A stretch of 64,000 bases of DNA, taken from an uncultured Faecalibacterium sp. (GTDB taxonomy: Bacteria; Bacillota; Clostridia; Oscillospirales; Ruminococcaceae). The notes under the pieces are model-generated. The model searched no databases. It was not told the origin of the DNA and was given only the letters and a program-made list of their open reading frames with translations. Of this stretch, positions 8,537-17,161 are shown one piece after another. The stretch's first letter is position 1. Each line of letters begins with the position of its first letter. The stretch covers positions 1 through 64,000 of the forward strand of contig URVW01000001.1 in the NCBI GenBank assembly GCA_900551435.1, in the 5' to 3' direction. Position numbers and translations under genes: made by a program.

Positions 8537-9019
8537 ATGGGAGACATCATCGCTCTTCTGGTCGGGCTCGTCATCATCTGGGGAGGCCTTTCTCTGTTCG
8601 TCGGTCCGTGGATCAGTGCTATTGCTCTGATCGGGCTCTTCGTTGTCGACATTGCCGTCGAAAGCAAAGCATCCAAAAAACACTCTGGTTCCTCCGGCTT
8701 TGCTGATTCGGGCTATGCTTCCTGCAGCCCGGAGCACTCCGCCTCCGGCGCATCTGAAGAAAGTCCCTGGTGGAACGATCTTCTTCCGGAATACTATACC
8801 AATGGTGACAGCCGCACAAAGACGCTCTGCGGATACCGGTACAGCGACGGCACAGATTCCTATATCAACCAGATAACAGGTATCGAGTATCGTAGCAACG
8901 GCGTGAATGCAGTCCCCACCTGGTACGACTCGGATATTGTCGAACTCTATGATAATAGTGGCAAATACATTGGACGGGAAGTCCACTATACATGGGGTAT
9001 AGAAACATATGACAATTGA
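8537..9019 (+). CDS. small membrane-anchored protein of unknown function
   Basis: 160 residues; ATG 8537 follows GAGGAGG. Two hydrophobic segments (about 4-21 and 25-40) at the N-terminus anchor the protein. A Ser/Lys-rich linker and a polar domain of about 90 residues follow, with tyrosine-rich motifs (YRYSDGTDSYINQITGIEYR, WYDSDIVELYDNSGKYIG). I do not recognise the domain. It is the last gene of the kinase/phosphatase cluster and lies on the same strand, but the terminator at 8319 separates it, so it may be expressed on its own. Confidence 0.6.
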   Translation: MGDIIALLVGLVIIWGGLSLFVGPWISAIALIGLFVVDIAVESKASKKHSGSSGFADSGYASCSPEHSASGASEESPWWNDLLPEYYTNGDSRTKTLCGYRYSDGTDSYINQITGIEYRSNGVNAVPTWYDSDIVELYDNSGKYIGREVHYTWGIETYDN

Positions 9020-9229
9020 TTGATCTGAAAAACCAACCTATCCGTGACCGCTTATTGACGGAACTCCATGGAAATCCCTGTGTTGAATCAGATCCGCACA
9101 AGGACCGAAATACAGCCTTTGCATATTTGTCATTCATACAATCCTTGATTCACTCAGAAAATCGGGACACTCACGTGCATATGTATGTCGTATCCGATTG
9201 CTTCATCTTTTTCGTTTTCAGGCCTGTCA

Positions 9230-9265
9230 AGAGGGCTGGCAGCGTCCAGCCCTCTCTCTTTTTGC
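9230..9265 (+). terminator. strong Rho-independent terminator
   Basis: A perfect 10-base stem AGAGGGCTGG/CCAGCCCTCT with a six-base loop is followed by CTCTTTTT. Confidence 0.85.
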
Positions 9266-9326
9266 CAAAATTCCCCTCGCTTTTTCTTGCACCCTGCCAA
9301 AATCAGCGTATTCTCAAAACTTTTTG

Positions 9327-9355
9327 TTGACACGGCTCGATTTTTGTGGTAATCT
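9327..9355 (+). promoter_or_regulatory. promoter of the mobile-element operon
   Basis: TTGACA (9327-9332), a 17-base spacer, and TAATCT (9350-9355) with the extended TGG before it. It lies about 320 bases upstream of the ParB-like gene. Confidence 0.7.
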
Positions 9356-9672
9356 ATCCCAACAATTGAATATAACATATTTTTACATATTCGTTCTGGC
9401 CCTGTGGGGCTGAACATCTTGGCTTTCAGCCGTTACATAACCGACTAGCATGACCTTCCAGAAAAAGCGAAGGCAGAGCTGGTCTGTTTTGTGACGGCTT
9501 TTTTGTTGCTGTTTTGCCCGTTGCACCTTGAAAACCGCATGACCGTCTGCATGGGATACCCGGCGATGACCCCCAAGTGGGAGAGCCGGAAAACGCCGCC
9601 GGAAGGGGGCAGGAAATCCATGCAGGGAGAACGGCAGAAATACCAATAGATTTTTGAAAGGAGTTTTTGCCT

Positions 9673-10747
9673 ATGAAGAAAAACAAGTTTGAATTTATCA
9701 TCGACTCCGAATTTCAATCTCAGATTCCTGCATTGACCGCTGAAGAATTTCAGCAACTGGAAGAAAACATCCTTTCAGAGGGCGAAGTCCTGTCTCCCCT
9801 GATTGTCTGGGGCAACATTCTTGTTGATGGCCACAATCGCTATAAGATTCTCCAGCAGCACCCGGAAATTCCTTATACCACCCGTTCGATTTCCTGCACC
9901 TGCGAAACTCGTGAAGATGTTCTGGCATGGATCTGCAAACATCAAGCTGGGTCGTCGGAACCTGACACCCGAGCAGAAAAAGTTTCTGATTGGAAAGCAG
10001 TATCACTCTGAAAAATCCACTCGTGGGGGAAATCATGGCAATCAGTACACACAGGTGGCAAACTGTCAAATTGACAATTTGCCATCGGTAGAAAACACGA
10101 CTGAACGAATCGCCAAAGAAAATAATGTAAGCCCCTCTTTTGTAATTCGTGCCGAGCAATTCATGAAAACTGTTGAGCTGATGGAAAAATACTGCCCCGG
10201 CATTCAGGAAGAAATCTTATCCGGCAAACTTAAGCTATCCCAGCGAGAGGCTACTATTATCCGTGGAACTCCCACGGAAGCATTGCCCACCGTTGTATCA
10301 ACATGGCGAGAGGAAAAGCTGAACGGTAAACCAGACGATAGTGCAGACACCTATGAGAATTTAGAATTACTTTCCAAGGTCACCGAAAACAATTTTTCTA
10401 CTGCTGCCATATCGAAGATCCAAACGGCTGATCCGCTCTCGGAGAATCGACCTTCTGGTTCATCGAAAAAGCACCGCACTGAACTCCAGACCATTCGTGA
10501 GCTAGGAGAAAAGATGGCTACGGTTGATCATGTCGCCGATGCCGAAGGACTGTTCAGTGAAATCAACAGTGCCTCTGATAGCTTTATTTTCCGCCTCGAA
10601 CACTGCTTTGCTCTTTATCCTGACTTTCTGACAAATGTAGAGATTGAAGCAAAAGTTATTGCTGCTTTGCAAAAAGCAGAAAGCTATATTGTGCATTTGA
10701 AAGAACAGCATCGGCAGCATCTTCTGGAGACTGCCAACAGCCAGTAA
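9673..10747 (+). pseudogene. ParB-like nuclease-domain protein, frameshifted
   Basis: The frame from ATG 9673 encodes a ParB N-terminal fold: PLIVWGNILVDGHNRYKIL, where GHNRY corresponds to the GxxR box. It runs off at 10011 after WICKHQ. Another frame then picks up with LGRRNLTPEQKKFLIGKQY and continues to 10747. Removing one base (G near 9946, in ATCAAGCTGG) joins them as WICKHQLGRRNLTPEQ, giving 357 residues. Downstream regions have a KorB-like helix-turn-helix (ERIAKENNVSPSFVIRAEQF). In related Firmicute elements this protein precedes repA and dnaC and is thought to act in partition or regulation. It is a genuine frameshift or a base error. Confidence 0.75.
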
Positions 10748-10748
10748 A

Positions 10749-11507
10749 ATGCTTTCCAAAAATTTGTTTGATGAAAAAGCACTGGAGGTGAATGCCATTT
10801 CAAATTATTTGACCGCTGATACTCCCTTGCCGCAATATCTACCCTATCCCCGCTTTCTGCTGGATACCGACTTGAGCCACACAGCAAAGCTGCTCTACAC
10901 CCTGCTGCTGGATCGGGCAACGCTTTCTCAAAAGAACAACTGGGTGGATGAGCGCGGCTTCGTCTATGTAATTTTCCCTCTTTTATCATTGAGCGATGCT
11001 CTGCAATGTAGCACCATGAGCATCAAACGAGCATTGCGCTCACTGGAAGATGCCGATTTGATTGAGCGCAGACGGAGTCGCATTGCTGTGCCCAACAGCC
11101 TCTTTGTAAAAGTTCCGACAGCGCAAAACCGTTCCTCTGCATGGAACGATTTTGTTCCATCCGATGGAACAGAAATGATATCTTCCATGGAACAAAAGTG
11201 TTCCACTAACCAACGTAATAAGAACAACCTGAAAGATAGCCACTTGATAAAAACAACAGCTGCCCCTTTAACCTTTGGAGAATATTACAATGTCTTTCTG
11301 ACGGAAAAAGAGTACAAGCGGCTCAAAGCTGACTTTTCCGGGCTAGATAGTCTGATCGAGCAGCTTTCGGCTTATATCCAGTCCACTGGCAGGAAGTACG
11401 CCGATCATGCCGCTACCCTGCGCATCTGGGCAAAGCGGCAGAAAACAGAACAAAAATCGACACCGGGCATCCCGGACTACACATTCAAGGAAGGAGAAAG
11501 CCTATAA
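10749..11507 (+). CDS. replication initiator protein A (RepA N-terminal family)
   Basis: 252 residues, starting two bases after the ParB-like stop. The N-terminal half (FLLDTDLSHTAKLLYTLLLD ... DERGFVYVIF ... CSTMSIKRALRSLEDADLI) is the winged-helix RepA_N domain found in plasmid and ICE initiators. The C-terminal part (TFGEYYNVFLTEKEYKRLKA ... LSAYIQSTGRKYADHAATLR) is the DnaD-like tail typical of these elements. It should bind the element's origin and, with the DnaC-like ATPase that follows, load replication proteins. Its presence suggests that the element replicates after excision or was once a plasmid. Confidence 0.88.
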   Translation: MLSKNLFDEKALEVNAISNYLTADTPLPQYLPYPRFLLDTDLSHTAKLLYTLLLDRATLSQKNNWVDERGFVYVIFPLLSLSDALQCSTMSIKRALRSLEDADLIERRRSRIAVPNSLFVKVPTAQNRSSAWNDFVPSDGTEMISSMEQKCSTNQRNKNNLKDSHLIKTTAAPLTFGEYYNVFLTEKEYKRLKADFSGLDSLIEQLSAYIQSTGRKYADHAATLRIWAKRQKTEQKSTPGIPDYTFKEGESL

Positions 11508-11524
11508 AGACGATCGAGAAAATT

Positions 11525-12340
11525 TTGGAACAGCCCCTATCTAGTATTCCCGAAAATATCAAAGATTATTATGGCGAGGACGGTCTGCTTTACTGCGGAA
11601 AATGTCACACCCAAAAAGAAGCGTTCTTTGCAAAGGGCATTGCCCTGATGGGCAAGAACAAGCACCCAGTCGAATGCCGCTGCCAGCGCATGGAAAGAGA
11701 AAAGCAGGAAGCCCTTATCAACCAGCAAAAACACCTCGACCTTGTGCGGCGACTAAAAGCAGAAGGATTTTCAGACCCAGCAATGCTAGACTGGACCTTT
11801 GAAAACGACAATGGCCGCAGCCCGCAGATGCACCATGCACACCGCTATGTGGAGCAGTGGCAGACCATGCGTCCAGAGAACCTAGGGCTTCTTCTCTGGG
11901 GCGGTGTAGGCACCGGTAAGAGTTTCCTTGCCGGGTGCATTGCGAACGCTCTGATGGAGCAGGAAGTGCCTGTGCGTATGACAAACTTCGCCCGAATCCT
12001 GAACGAGCTGAACGGCAGCTTTTCCGGGCGCAATAATATTGTGGACAAGCTTTGCCGCTATCCCCTGCTTATCATTGACGATTTCGGCATGGAGCGTGGC
12101 ACCGACTACGCACTGGAACAGATCTACAACATCGTAGACAGCCGATACCGCAGCAGAAAGCCGCTGATCGTTACCACCAACCTGACGCTGGACGAGATAC
12201 GCCACCCACAGGATACCGCCCATGCCCGCATCTATGACCGCCTGCTGGAAATGTGCGTTCCGATTTCCTGCATCGGCATGAGTTTCCGCCAAGAAACAGC
12301 GCAGGAAAAGCTGGAACTCTTAAAAAGTTTAATCGGATGA
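11525..12340 (+). CDS. DnaC/IstB-like AAA+ ATPase (helicase loader)
   Basis: 271 residues from TTG 11525. An N-terminal zinc-binding segment (YCGKCHTQKE ... ECRCQR) precedes an AAA+ core with Walker A LLWGGVGTGKSFLAG and Walker B LLIIDDFGME. The family loads replicative helicase and is usually paired with RepA, as here. The best ribosome-binding site (GGAG at 11493-11496) points to codon 11504, which is ATA and overlaps the repA stop. Homologues usually begin MKTIEK at that position, so an ATG may have mutated to ATA and initiation may be weak or moved to TTG 11525. Confidence 0.85.
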   Translation: MEQPLSSIPENIKDYYGEDGLLYCGKCHTQKEAFFAKGIALMGKNKHPVECRCQRMEREKQEALINQQKHLDLVRRLKAEGFSDPAMLDWTFENDNGRSPQMHHAHRYVEQWQTMRPENLGLLLWGGVGTGKSFLAGCIANALMEQEVPVRMTNFARILNELNGSFSGRNNIVDKLCRYPLLIIDDFGMERGTDYALEQIYNIVDSRYRSRKPLIVTTNLTLDEIRHPQDTAHARIYDRLLEMCVPISCIGMSFRQETAQEKLELLKSLIG

Positions 12341-12407
12341 ATCAAAAATATTTCTAAAAAATCCGCTGGACTGTCAAAGTTCTGCTACAAGGAAATGGAG
12401 CCGCCTA

Positions 12408-12608
12408 TTGAATAATTGCCACCGTACAGAAACCAGCCCTGCCCCTTCGCAATGCTCTACGCCCACACTTGATGAATGGAGCGCATTCGCAACCTTTCTA
12501 GCCGATGTGATTGAGAAGTACGCATCGGTCTTGGAAATAGACAACGCAGCATCCTCAACCAACAACAAAAATCAACAAGATGCTGTTGATACCGCTCTTG
12601 CAGCATGA
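12408..12608 (+). CDS. small element-encoded protein
   Basis: 66 residues from TTG 12408, with AATGGAG upstream. It has a Ser/Pro-rich start, then LDEWSAFATFLADVIEKYAS, a helix seen in small ORFs that follow the DnaC-like gene in related Firmicute elements. The function is unknown. The neighbouring genes run in the same direction. Confidence 0.55.
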   Translation: MNNCHRTETSPAPSQCSTPTLDEWSAFATFLADVIEKYASVLEIDNAASSTNNKNQQDAVDTALAA

Positions 12609-12693
12609 TATAATATTCTTGTAATGTTTGTCCCAACACAGTGGTAAGGTCTCCCCTTCCACTGTATTACATACACGGAACGAGGTGCTTAAA

Positions 12694-13695
12694 ATGAATC
12701 GACCAGATGACTCTCCTAAAAATTCCATCCTCATTTACACCACGGAAGACGGTCTGACCAAAATCGATACTACCTTTGACGGTGACACTGTCTGGCTTTC
12801 CATTGACCAGATGGCTGAGTTGTTCCAACGTGACAAATCCACAATTTCCCGTCACATCAAAAACATTTTTGCAGAGGGTGAGCTTGAACGAGATTCAGTT
12901 GTTGCAAAATTTGCAACAACTGCCGCAGACGGAAAGACCTATCAGGTCGAGTTCTACAATCTTGATGTCATCATTTCCGTCGGTTATCGCGTCAAATCCA
13001 AACGCGGCACACAGTTCCGTATCTGGGCAACTGGCATTTTGAAAGAATATATGCGCAAGGGATTTGCACTGGATGACGAACGCCTGAAAAATTTGGGCGG
13101 CGGTGGATATTTCAAAGAACTGCTGGAGCGCATTCGCGATATCCGTGCTTCTGAAAAGGTGTTCTACCGTCAGGTTCTGGAAATCTATGCAACCAGCATT
13201 GACTACGACCCAAAAGCAGAAATCTCCGTTCAGTTCTTCAAAAAAGTTCAGAATAAAATTCATTATTCCATCCACGGTCAGACTGCCGCTGAGGTCATTT
13301 ACAACCGTGCAGATGCCGAAAAGGAATTTATGGGTCTGACCACTTTTGCAGGAAACCAGCCCACTTTACGAGAAGCTACTATCGCCAAAAACTATCTGAA
13401 CGAGAAAGAGCTTCGTGCTATGGGGCAGTTGGTTTCCGGTTATCTGGATTTTGCCGAGCGTCAGGCAGAACGTGAACAGCCCATGACCATGCAGGATTGG
13501 GCAAACCACCTTGACCGTATTCTGACCATGAGCGGTGAGCAGCTTCTTGTTGGCAATGGCAGTGTGACCCACAAGCAGGCAGTGGACAAAGCTACTACCG
13601 AATATCGGAAATATAAGGCTAAAACGCTCAGCGATGTGGAACAGGATTATCTGGATTCCATTAAGTTTCTGGAGCAGAAAGCAGACAAGAAATAA
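12694..13695 (+). CDS. RhuM-family protein
   Basis: 333 residues; ATG 12694 is preceded by GAGGTG. The N-terminal part (FDGDTVWLSIDQMAELFQRD ... STISRHIKNIF ... EFYNLDVIISVGYRVKSKRG ... FRIWATGILKEYM) is the conserved RhuM core, with a DNA-binding-like helix-turn-helix and a KilA-N/BRO-like region. The C-terminal half is helical and resembles a Fic-like fold in some members. RhuM was named from a Salmonella pathogenicity island, but its biochemical role is not established. These genes often ride on mobile elements and may act as toxins or anti-phage cargo. Here it sits between replication and recombination genes. Confidence 0.85.
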   Translation: MNRPDDSPKNSILIYTTEDGLTKIDTTFDGDTVWLSIDQMAELFQRDKSTISRHIKNIFAEGELERDSVVAKFATTAADGKTYQVEFYNLDVIISVGYRVKSKRGTQFRIWATGILKEYMRKGFALDDERLKNLGGGGYFKELLERIRDIRASEKVFYRQVLEIYATSIDYDPKAEISVQFFKKVQNKIHYSIHGQTAAEVIYNRADAEKEFMGLTTFAGNQPTLREATIAKNYLNEKELRAMGQLVSGYLDFAERQAEREQPMTMQDWANHLDRILTMSGEQLLVGNGSVTHKQAVDKATTEYRKYKAKTLSDVEQDYLDSIKFLEQKADKK

Positions 13696-13713
13696 CTGTT
13701 TTGTGAGGTTTTT

Positions 13714-15396
13714 ATGTCACAGGAAAAGACAAAGGTTTACATTTACACCCGTGTTTCTACGGCTATGCAGATCGATGGCTACTCGCTGGATGCACAAAAG
13801 GCTCGCATGAAAGCCTACGCCGACTTCAACGATTACCAGATCGTTGGTGAATATGAGGACGCTGGCAAATCGGGCAAATCCATCGAGGGCCGTGCTTCTT
13901 TCTGCCGGATGATGGAGGACATCAAATCCGGCAAGGATGGCGTTTCCTATGTGCTGGTGTTCAAACTCTCCCGTTTTGGCCGCAATGCTGCCGACGTGCT
14001 GTCCACCTTGCAGGTAATGCAGGATTTTGGTGTGAACCTGATCTGCGTGGAGGATGGCATTGATTCTTCTAAAGATGCTGGCAAACTGATGATTTCTGTC
14101 CTGTCTGCTGTTGCAGAGATCGAGCGTGAGAACATCCGTGTCCAAACCATGGAAGGCCGCATCCAGAAGGCACGAGAAGGCCGCTGGAACGGTGGTTTTG
14201 CGCCTTATGGCTATCGTTTGGTTGACGGTGTGCTGCAAATCAACGAGGACGAAGCCCCTGCCATACGCACGATTTTTGAGCAATATGTAAATACGGACAC
14301 AGGTGCAAATGGTCTTTCCAAATATCTGGAGACCCACGGCTTTCAGAAACTTGCCCGTCAAAATGGCACCTCTCCCCTTTTCAGCGCAACATTGATTCGG
14401 GCCATTCTGAAAAATCCCGTCTACTGCGGAAAGATTGCCTTTGGCCGCCGCAAACTTGAAAAGATTTACGGCACCCGGAATGAGTATCATCAGGTTCCAC
14501 AGGAGAATTATTTGCTGGTGGACGGCCTGCACGAGGGCATCGTATCGGAAGAATTGTGGAACGCTGCACAGGTCAAGCTGTTAGCGCAGTCCAAACGATA
14601 CGAACCAGTCAACCGCAGCAAAACGGAACAGGCGCACTTATTATCCGCCCTTGTCAAGTGCCCCGTTTGCGGTGCTGGAATGTATAGTAACAAATGCACC
14701 AAACGAAAGAAAGATGGCACACCCTATAAATCTTTCTCTTATTACAGTTGCAAGCATCGCAAGATGCAACGTGGGCAAAAATGCGATTTCAACAAGCAAA
14801 TTCAGGAAGAAGTTCTGGACAACGCCGTGGTGGAGGTTATCATCAAACTGGTCAGCAATCCAAAGTTTGCCGCTATGATGCAGGAAAAGGTCAACAGCAA
14901 AGTAGACACCACCGCCATTGAACAGGAAATTGCCGCCGCCGAAAAAATGCTGCGGCAGTATTACTCCGTCAAATCCAAAATCATGGAGGAGATCGACACG
15001 CTCGACCCGGATGAGCGCCACTATATCATCCGCAAATCTGACCTTGACGAGCGGCTTTACAAGATGTACGATAAAATCGAAGAAGCAGAAAATAACCTGA
15101 TGGATGCCCGTGCAAAGAAGCAGGCGATCGAAGCGGATAAAATCACAGGCGACAACATTTACAAGGTTCTCATCTGCTTTGAAAAGCTCTACAATGTGAT
15201 GAACCCCCTTGAACGCAAAAAGCTGATGGAACATCTGATTTCTGAAATTCAGATCTACCCGGAGCGTCAGCCCAACGGTCAGTGGCTCAAATCCATCAAA
15301 TTCCGACTGCCTATCGTTGAAAGCGATATCGATCTGTGTTTGGACAATGAAAGTCATACCGAGTGCATCACGGCATTTATCCGCATGAATCCTTGA
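13714..15396 (+). CDS. large serine recombinase (integrase)
   Basis: 560 residues; ATG 13714. The N-terminal catalytic domain begins YIYTRVSTAMQ (catalytic Ser15), with KLSRFGRNAADVL and EIERENIRVQTMEG. The recombinase domain (about 165-280, APYGYRLVDG) is followed by a zinc ribbon (CPVCGAGMYSNKC) and a coiled coil (about 395-470), as in TnpX-like and phage integrases. It cuts attP and attB with a two-base stagger and joins them, and should excise and insert the element at 9.3-15.4 kb. No relaxase or separate excision factor is encoded here, so any transfer would need a helper. Confidence 0.92.
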   Translation: MSQEKTKVYIYTRVSTAMQIDGYSLDAQKARMKAYADFNDYQIVGEYEDAGKSGKSIEGRASFCRMMEDIKSGKDGVSYVLVFKLSRFGRNAADVLSTLQVMQDFGVNLICVEDGIDSSKDAGKLMISVLSAVAEIERENIRVQTMEGRIQKAREGRWNGGFAPYGYRLVDGVLQINEDEAPAIRTIFEQYVNTDTGANGLSKYLETHGFQKLARQNGTSPLFSATLIRAILKNPVYCGKIAFGRRKLEKIYGTRNEYHQVPQENYLLVDGLHEGIVSEELWNAAQVKLLAQSKRYEPVNRSKTEQAHLLSALVKCPVCGAGMYSNKCTKRKKDGTPYKSFSYYSCKHRKMQRGQKCDFNKQIQEEVLDNAVVEVIIKLVSNPKFAAMMQEKVNSKVDTTAIEQEIAAAEKMLRQYYSVKSKIMEEIDTLDPDERHYIIRKSDLDERLYKMYDKIEEAENNLMDARAKKQAIEADKITGDNIYKVLICFEKLYNVMNPLERKKLMEHLISEIQIYPERQPNGQWLKSIKFRLPIVESDIDLCLDNESHTECITAFIRMNP

Positions 15397-15462
15397 TTTT
15401 TGACTTTTTCAAGGTTTGAAAAACGTCAATTTGCCACCCATTTGCCACCGCTTTTTGAAAAT

Positions 15463-15729
15463 TCACCCCTGAACAGCAGAAAAAGGGCTGAACCGATTGA
15501 ACAATATCTTTCGGTTCAGCCCTTTTCGTTGTATTATGACATCCTTGATTGGTGCGCCTGCTTGAATAAGCATTGTAGCATGGGTATGACGCAAAGAATG
15601 ATAGTTGAACTCAATCTTCAGATCGTGCCGGACTACGGGCAGCTGCAGCTGTCCGTCTTTTTTATTTTCCCCCTCTGTTAACTGCCGCTTTATCGTCGAA
15701 ACCGCCCTATTATGATACTCTATCCTCAT
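15463..15729 (-). pseudogene. tyrosine-recombinase C-terminal remnant
   Basis: The minus strand encodes DLKIEFNYHSLRHTHATMLI QAGAPIKDV, the HxLRHTHAT box of tyrosine integrases with the second catalytic Arg and His. The expected continuation (the QERLGHSS box with the catalytic tyrosine) is missing: after KDV the frame runs into the hairpin at 15481. Upstream the catalytic core is also missing. It is therefore a fragment of about 55 residues. It may be the lost integrase of the left island (tRNA-Lys) or of an older element. Confidence 0.7.
15481..15526. terminator. 16-base perfect hairpin, bidirectional terminator
   Basis: AAAAGGGCTGAACCGA (15481-15496) and its exact complement (15511-15526) surround a 14-base loop. 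The A/T ends allow termination in either direction. Confidence 0.8.
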
Positions 15730-15811
15730 AAATCACGGGAAATTTTGTCAAATTTCAATAACTGCTTCATTCAATTTTATCCCATTCAAACCGCTCAAGG
15801 AGGAAGGAAAC

Positions 15812-17059
15812 ATGAAAAACACCTCTCAGCCCCGCATCAACCGCGTCGCGGCCCTTGCCAGCGTGGCGGTTGGCATCATCGCGTGTTTTGCCAGCCAGTA
15901 CCTCTATACGGCCTATCGCGGCACGGTCCCCACTCCGGTCCTGATCGGGCTTCTGTGCTTGCTTTTATTTGTCCTGTTATTTGTGGCCGTGTGGGTCAGT
16001 TCTGCCGTAACCGGTTCGTTCGACCAAAACAGCATTCTGTATCACGGTCGAAAACAAATGATCGGTTATTTTCTTCTCGGAACATTAGCCATTTTCTTCT
16101 TGTCAACGTCCTTGGAGTTTCTCTATGAGCTGACGCCGAAGCGTCAGGAAATTGCGGCCACCAGTTACATTTTCATTCTCGACGAGTCCGGTTCCATGCG
16201 TTCGAATGACCCCTCCGGCCTTCGCTATCAGGCGATCCCGGAGATCATGAAAGCGGAAGAGCCTGACTTTCCCTACATGGTCTACACCTTTTCTGACACT
16301 GCGCGGATGGTTCGCGATATGGGACCGTTTGATCCCAGTGATGATGCCATTTCCATCACCAGCGACGGCGGAACTGCGATCTTCGGAACGATCCTTCAAG
16401 TTCTGAACGACTACAAGAACGGCGTGTGGGACGGCGGCCCACATCCCAAAGTCATCTTTCTGACCGACGGTTCCGCCACCGACCTGAGCCGCGGCTTCCT
16501 GTTTTTCAGGGGCAACATGCCGGAGTTCAACGCGGCCTTGGAAGAGTACAGCCGTCTGGGCATCAACATCAGCACCGTCGGCCTCGGCTCGGCAGACCGT
16601 GCCATCATGACCAAGATGGCGGAGACTACCGGCGGCGTCTTTGTGAACATTCAGGACGCCGCAGACCTTGCTGCGGCCATGAAAGCCGCCGCCACTTCTT
16701 ATTCTGACCGCGACCTGCTTTCCATCCGCTATATGAGCCATCTGAACGCCCTTTACGGCGTCCTTCGGGTGCTGTTTTTGACGATCATTGGTTCTGCCAT
16801 CGGCAGTCTGCTTTTGTTTGCCTACATGGAGGATTCGAGCATTCCCCTTCTGGTCTCCAGCAGCATTTTGTCTGCTTTCGTGGGAAGCTTTCTGCTCGAG
16901 ATCGGCTTGAAAGCGGGCATCCCGCAAAGCGCACTTTGGTTCCTTTTGTGGGTGCTGTTTTCCCTGACGCTTGGACTGATCTTCCCGGGCAGCGTGTTCC
17001 GTCTGCTCCCTGTTGAGATGAAAGACTGTGAGTTAGCCCCGGGTGTATACAAGCTCTAG
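15812..17059 (+). CDS. membrane protein with a von Willebrand factor A domain
   Basis: 415 residues; ATG 15812 behind AAGGAGGAAGG. Three hydrophobic segments (about 12-32, 42-65, 85-107) precede a vWA domain (about 115-300) with the MIDAS motif DESGS (Asp124, Ser126, Ser128), a conserved Thr/Gly in SDGGTAIFG, and FLTDGSATD. Three more membrane segments follow (about 312-334, 340-360, 370-390). The family binds partners through a metal ion at the MIDAS. With segments on both sides, the domain should lie on one face of the membrane, probably outside. It opens the ten-gene operon and may scaffold the envelope complex encoded downstream. Confidence 0.85.
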   Translation: MKNTSQPRINRVAALASVAVGIIACFASQYLYTAYRGTVPTPVLIGLLCLLLFVLLFVAVWVSSAVTGSFDQNSILYHGRKQMIGYFLLGTLAIFFLSTSLEFLYELTPKRQEIAATSYIFILDESGSMRSNDPSGLRYQAIPEIMKAEEPDFPYMVYTFSDTARMVRDMGPFDPSDDAISITSDGGTAIFGTILQVLNDYKNGVWDGGPHPKVIFLTDGSATDLSRGFLFFRGNMPEFNAALEEYSRLGINISTVGLGSADRAIMTKMAETTGGVFVNIQDAADLAAAMKAAATSYSDRDLLSIRYMSHLNALYGVLRVLFLTIIGSAIGSLLLFAYMEDSSIPLLVSSSILSAFVGSFLLEIGLKAGIPQSALWFLLWVLFSLTLGLIFPGSVFRLLPVEMKDCELAPGVYKL

Positions 17060-17067
17060 TGGCGGAA

Positions 17068-17142
17068 TGTAAACCAATACCGAATGTTGAAACTCTTCTT
17101 TTTGTGGTACAAATAGGTCAGAGCTTCTATGGCATGAAAAAC
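17068..17142 (+). promoter_or_regulatory. promoter module, copy 1
   Basis: It shares AATGTAAAC, then CTTTTTGTGGTACAAATAGG, then TCAGAGCTTCTATGGC with a second copy at 20428-20503. TGGTACAAA looks like an extended -10. It sits just upstream of the gene at 17162. The conservation between copies is higher than in the flanking sequence. Confidence 0.7.
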
Positions 17143-17161
17143 TGAAAGGAGAATCCCCCTC

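Larger units (their letters stand above)
9020..9672. other. gene-free boundary between the kinase cluster and the serine-recombinase element
   Basis: No gene is visible. It holds a terminator (9230-9265) and then the promoter of the mobile element (9327-9355). The stretch from about 9400 to 9650 has several short GC-rich inverted repeats before the ribosome-binding site of 9673. The left end of the integrated element should lie here, but I cannot place it exactly. Confidence 0.5.
15397..15811. other. right flank of the serine-recombinase element; no intact gene
   Basis: It holds a strong bidirectional hairpin (15481-15526), a minus-strand tyrosine-recombinase remnant (15463-15729) and an AT-rich leader before the vWA gene. 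On the minus strand, bases 15432-15465 read in the style of an integrase C-terminus (GGKWVAN then stop), consistent with a decayed integrase. Confidence 0.5.

Noticed and set aside
9339..15402. GATTTTTG at both 9339-9346 and 15395-15402 as the att repeat of the serine-recombinase element
   Set aside because: Eight AT-rich bases are likely by chance, and the right copy overlaps the recombinase stop codon.
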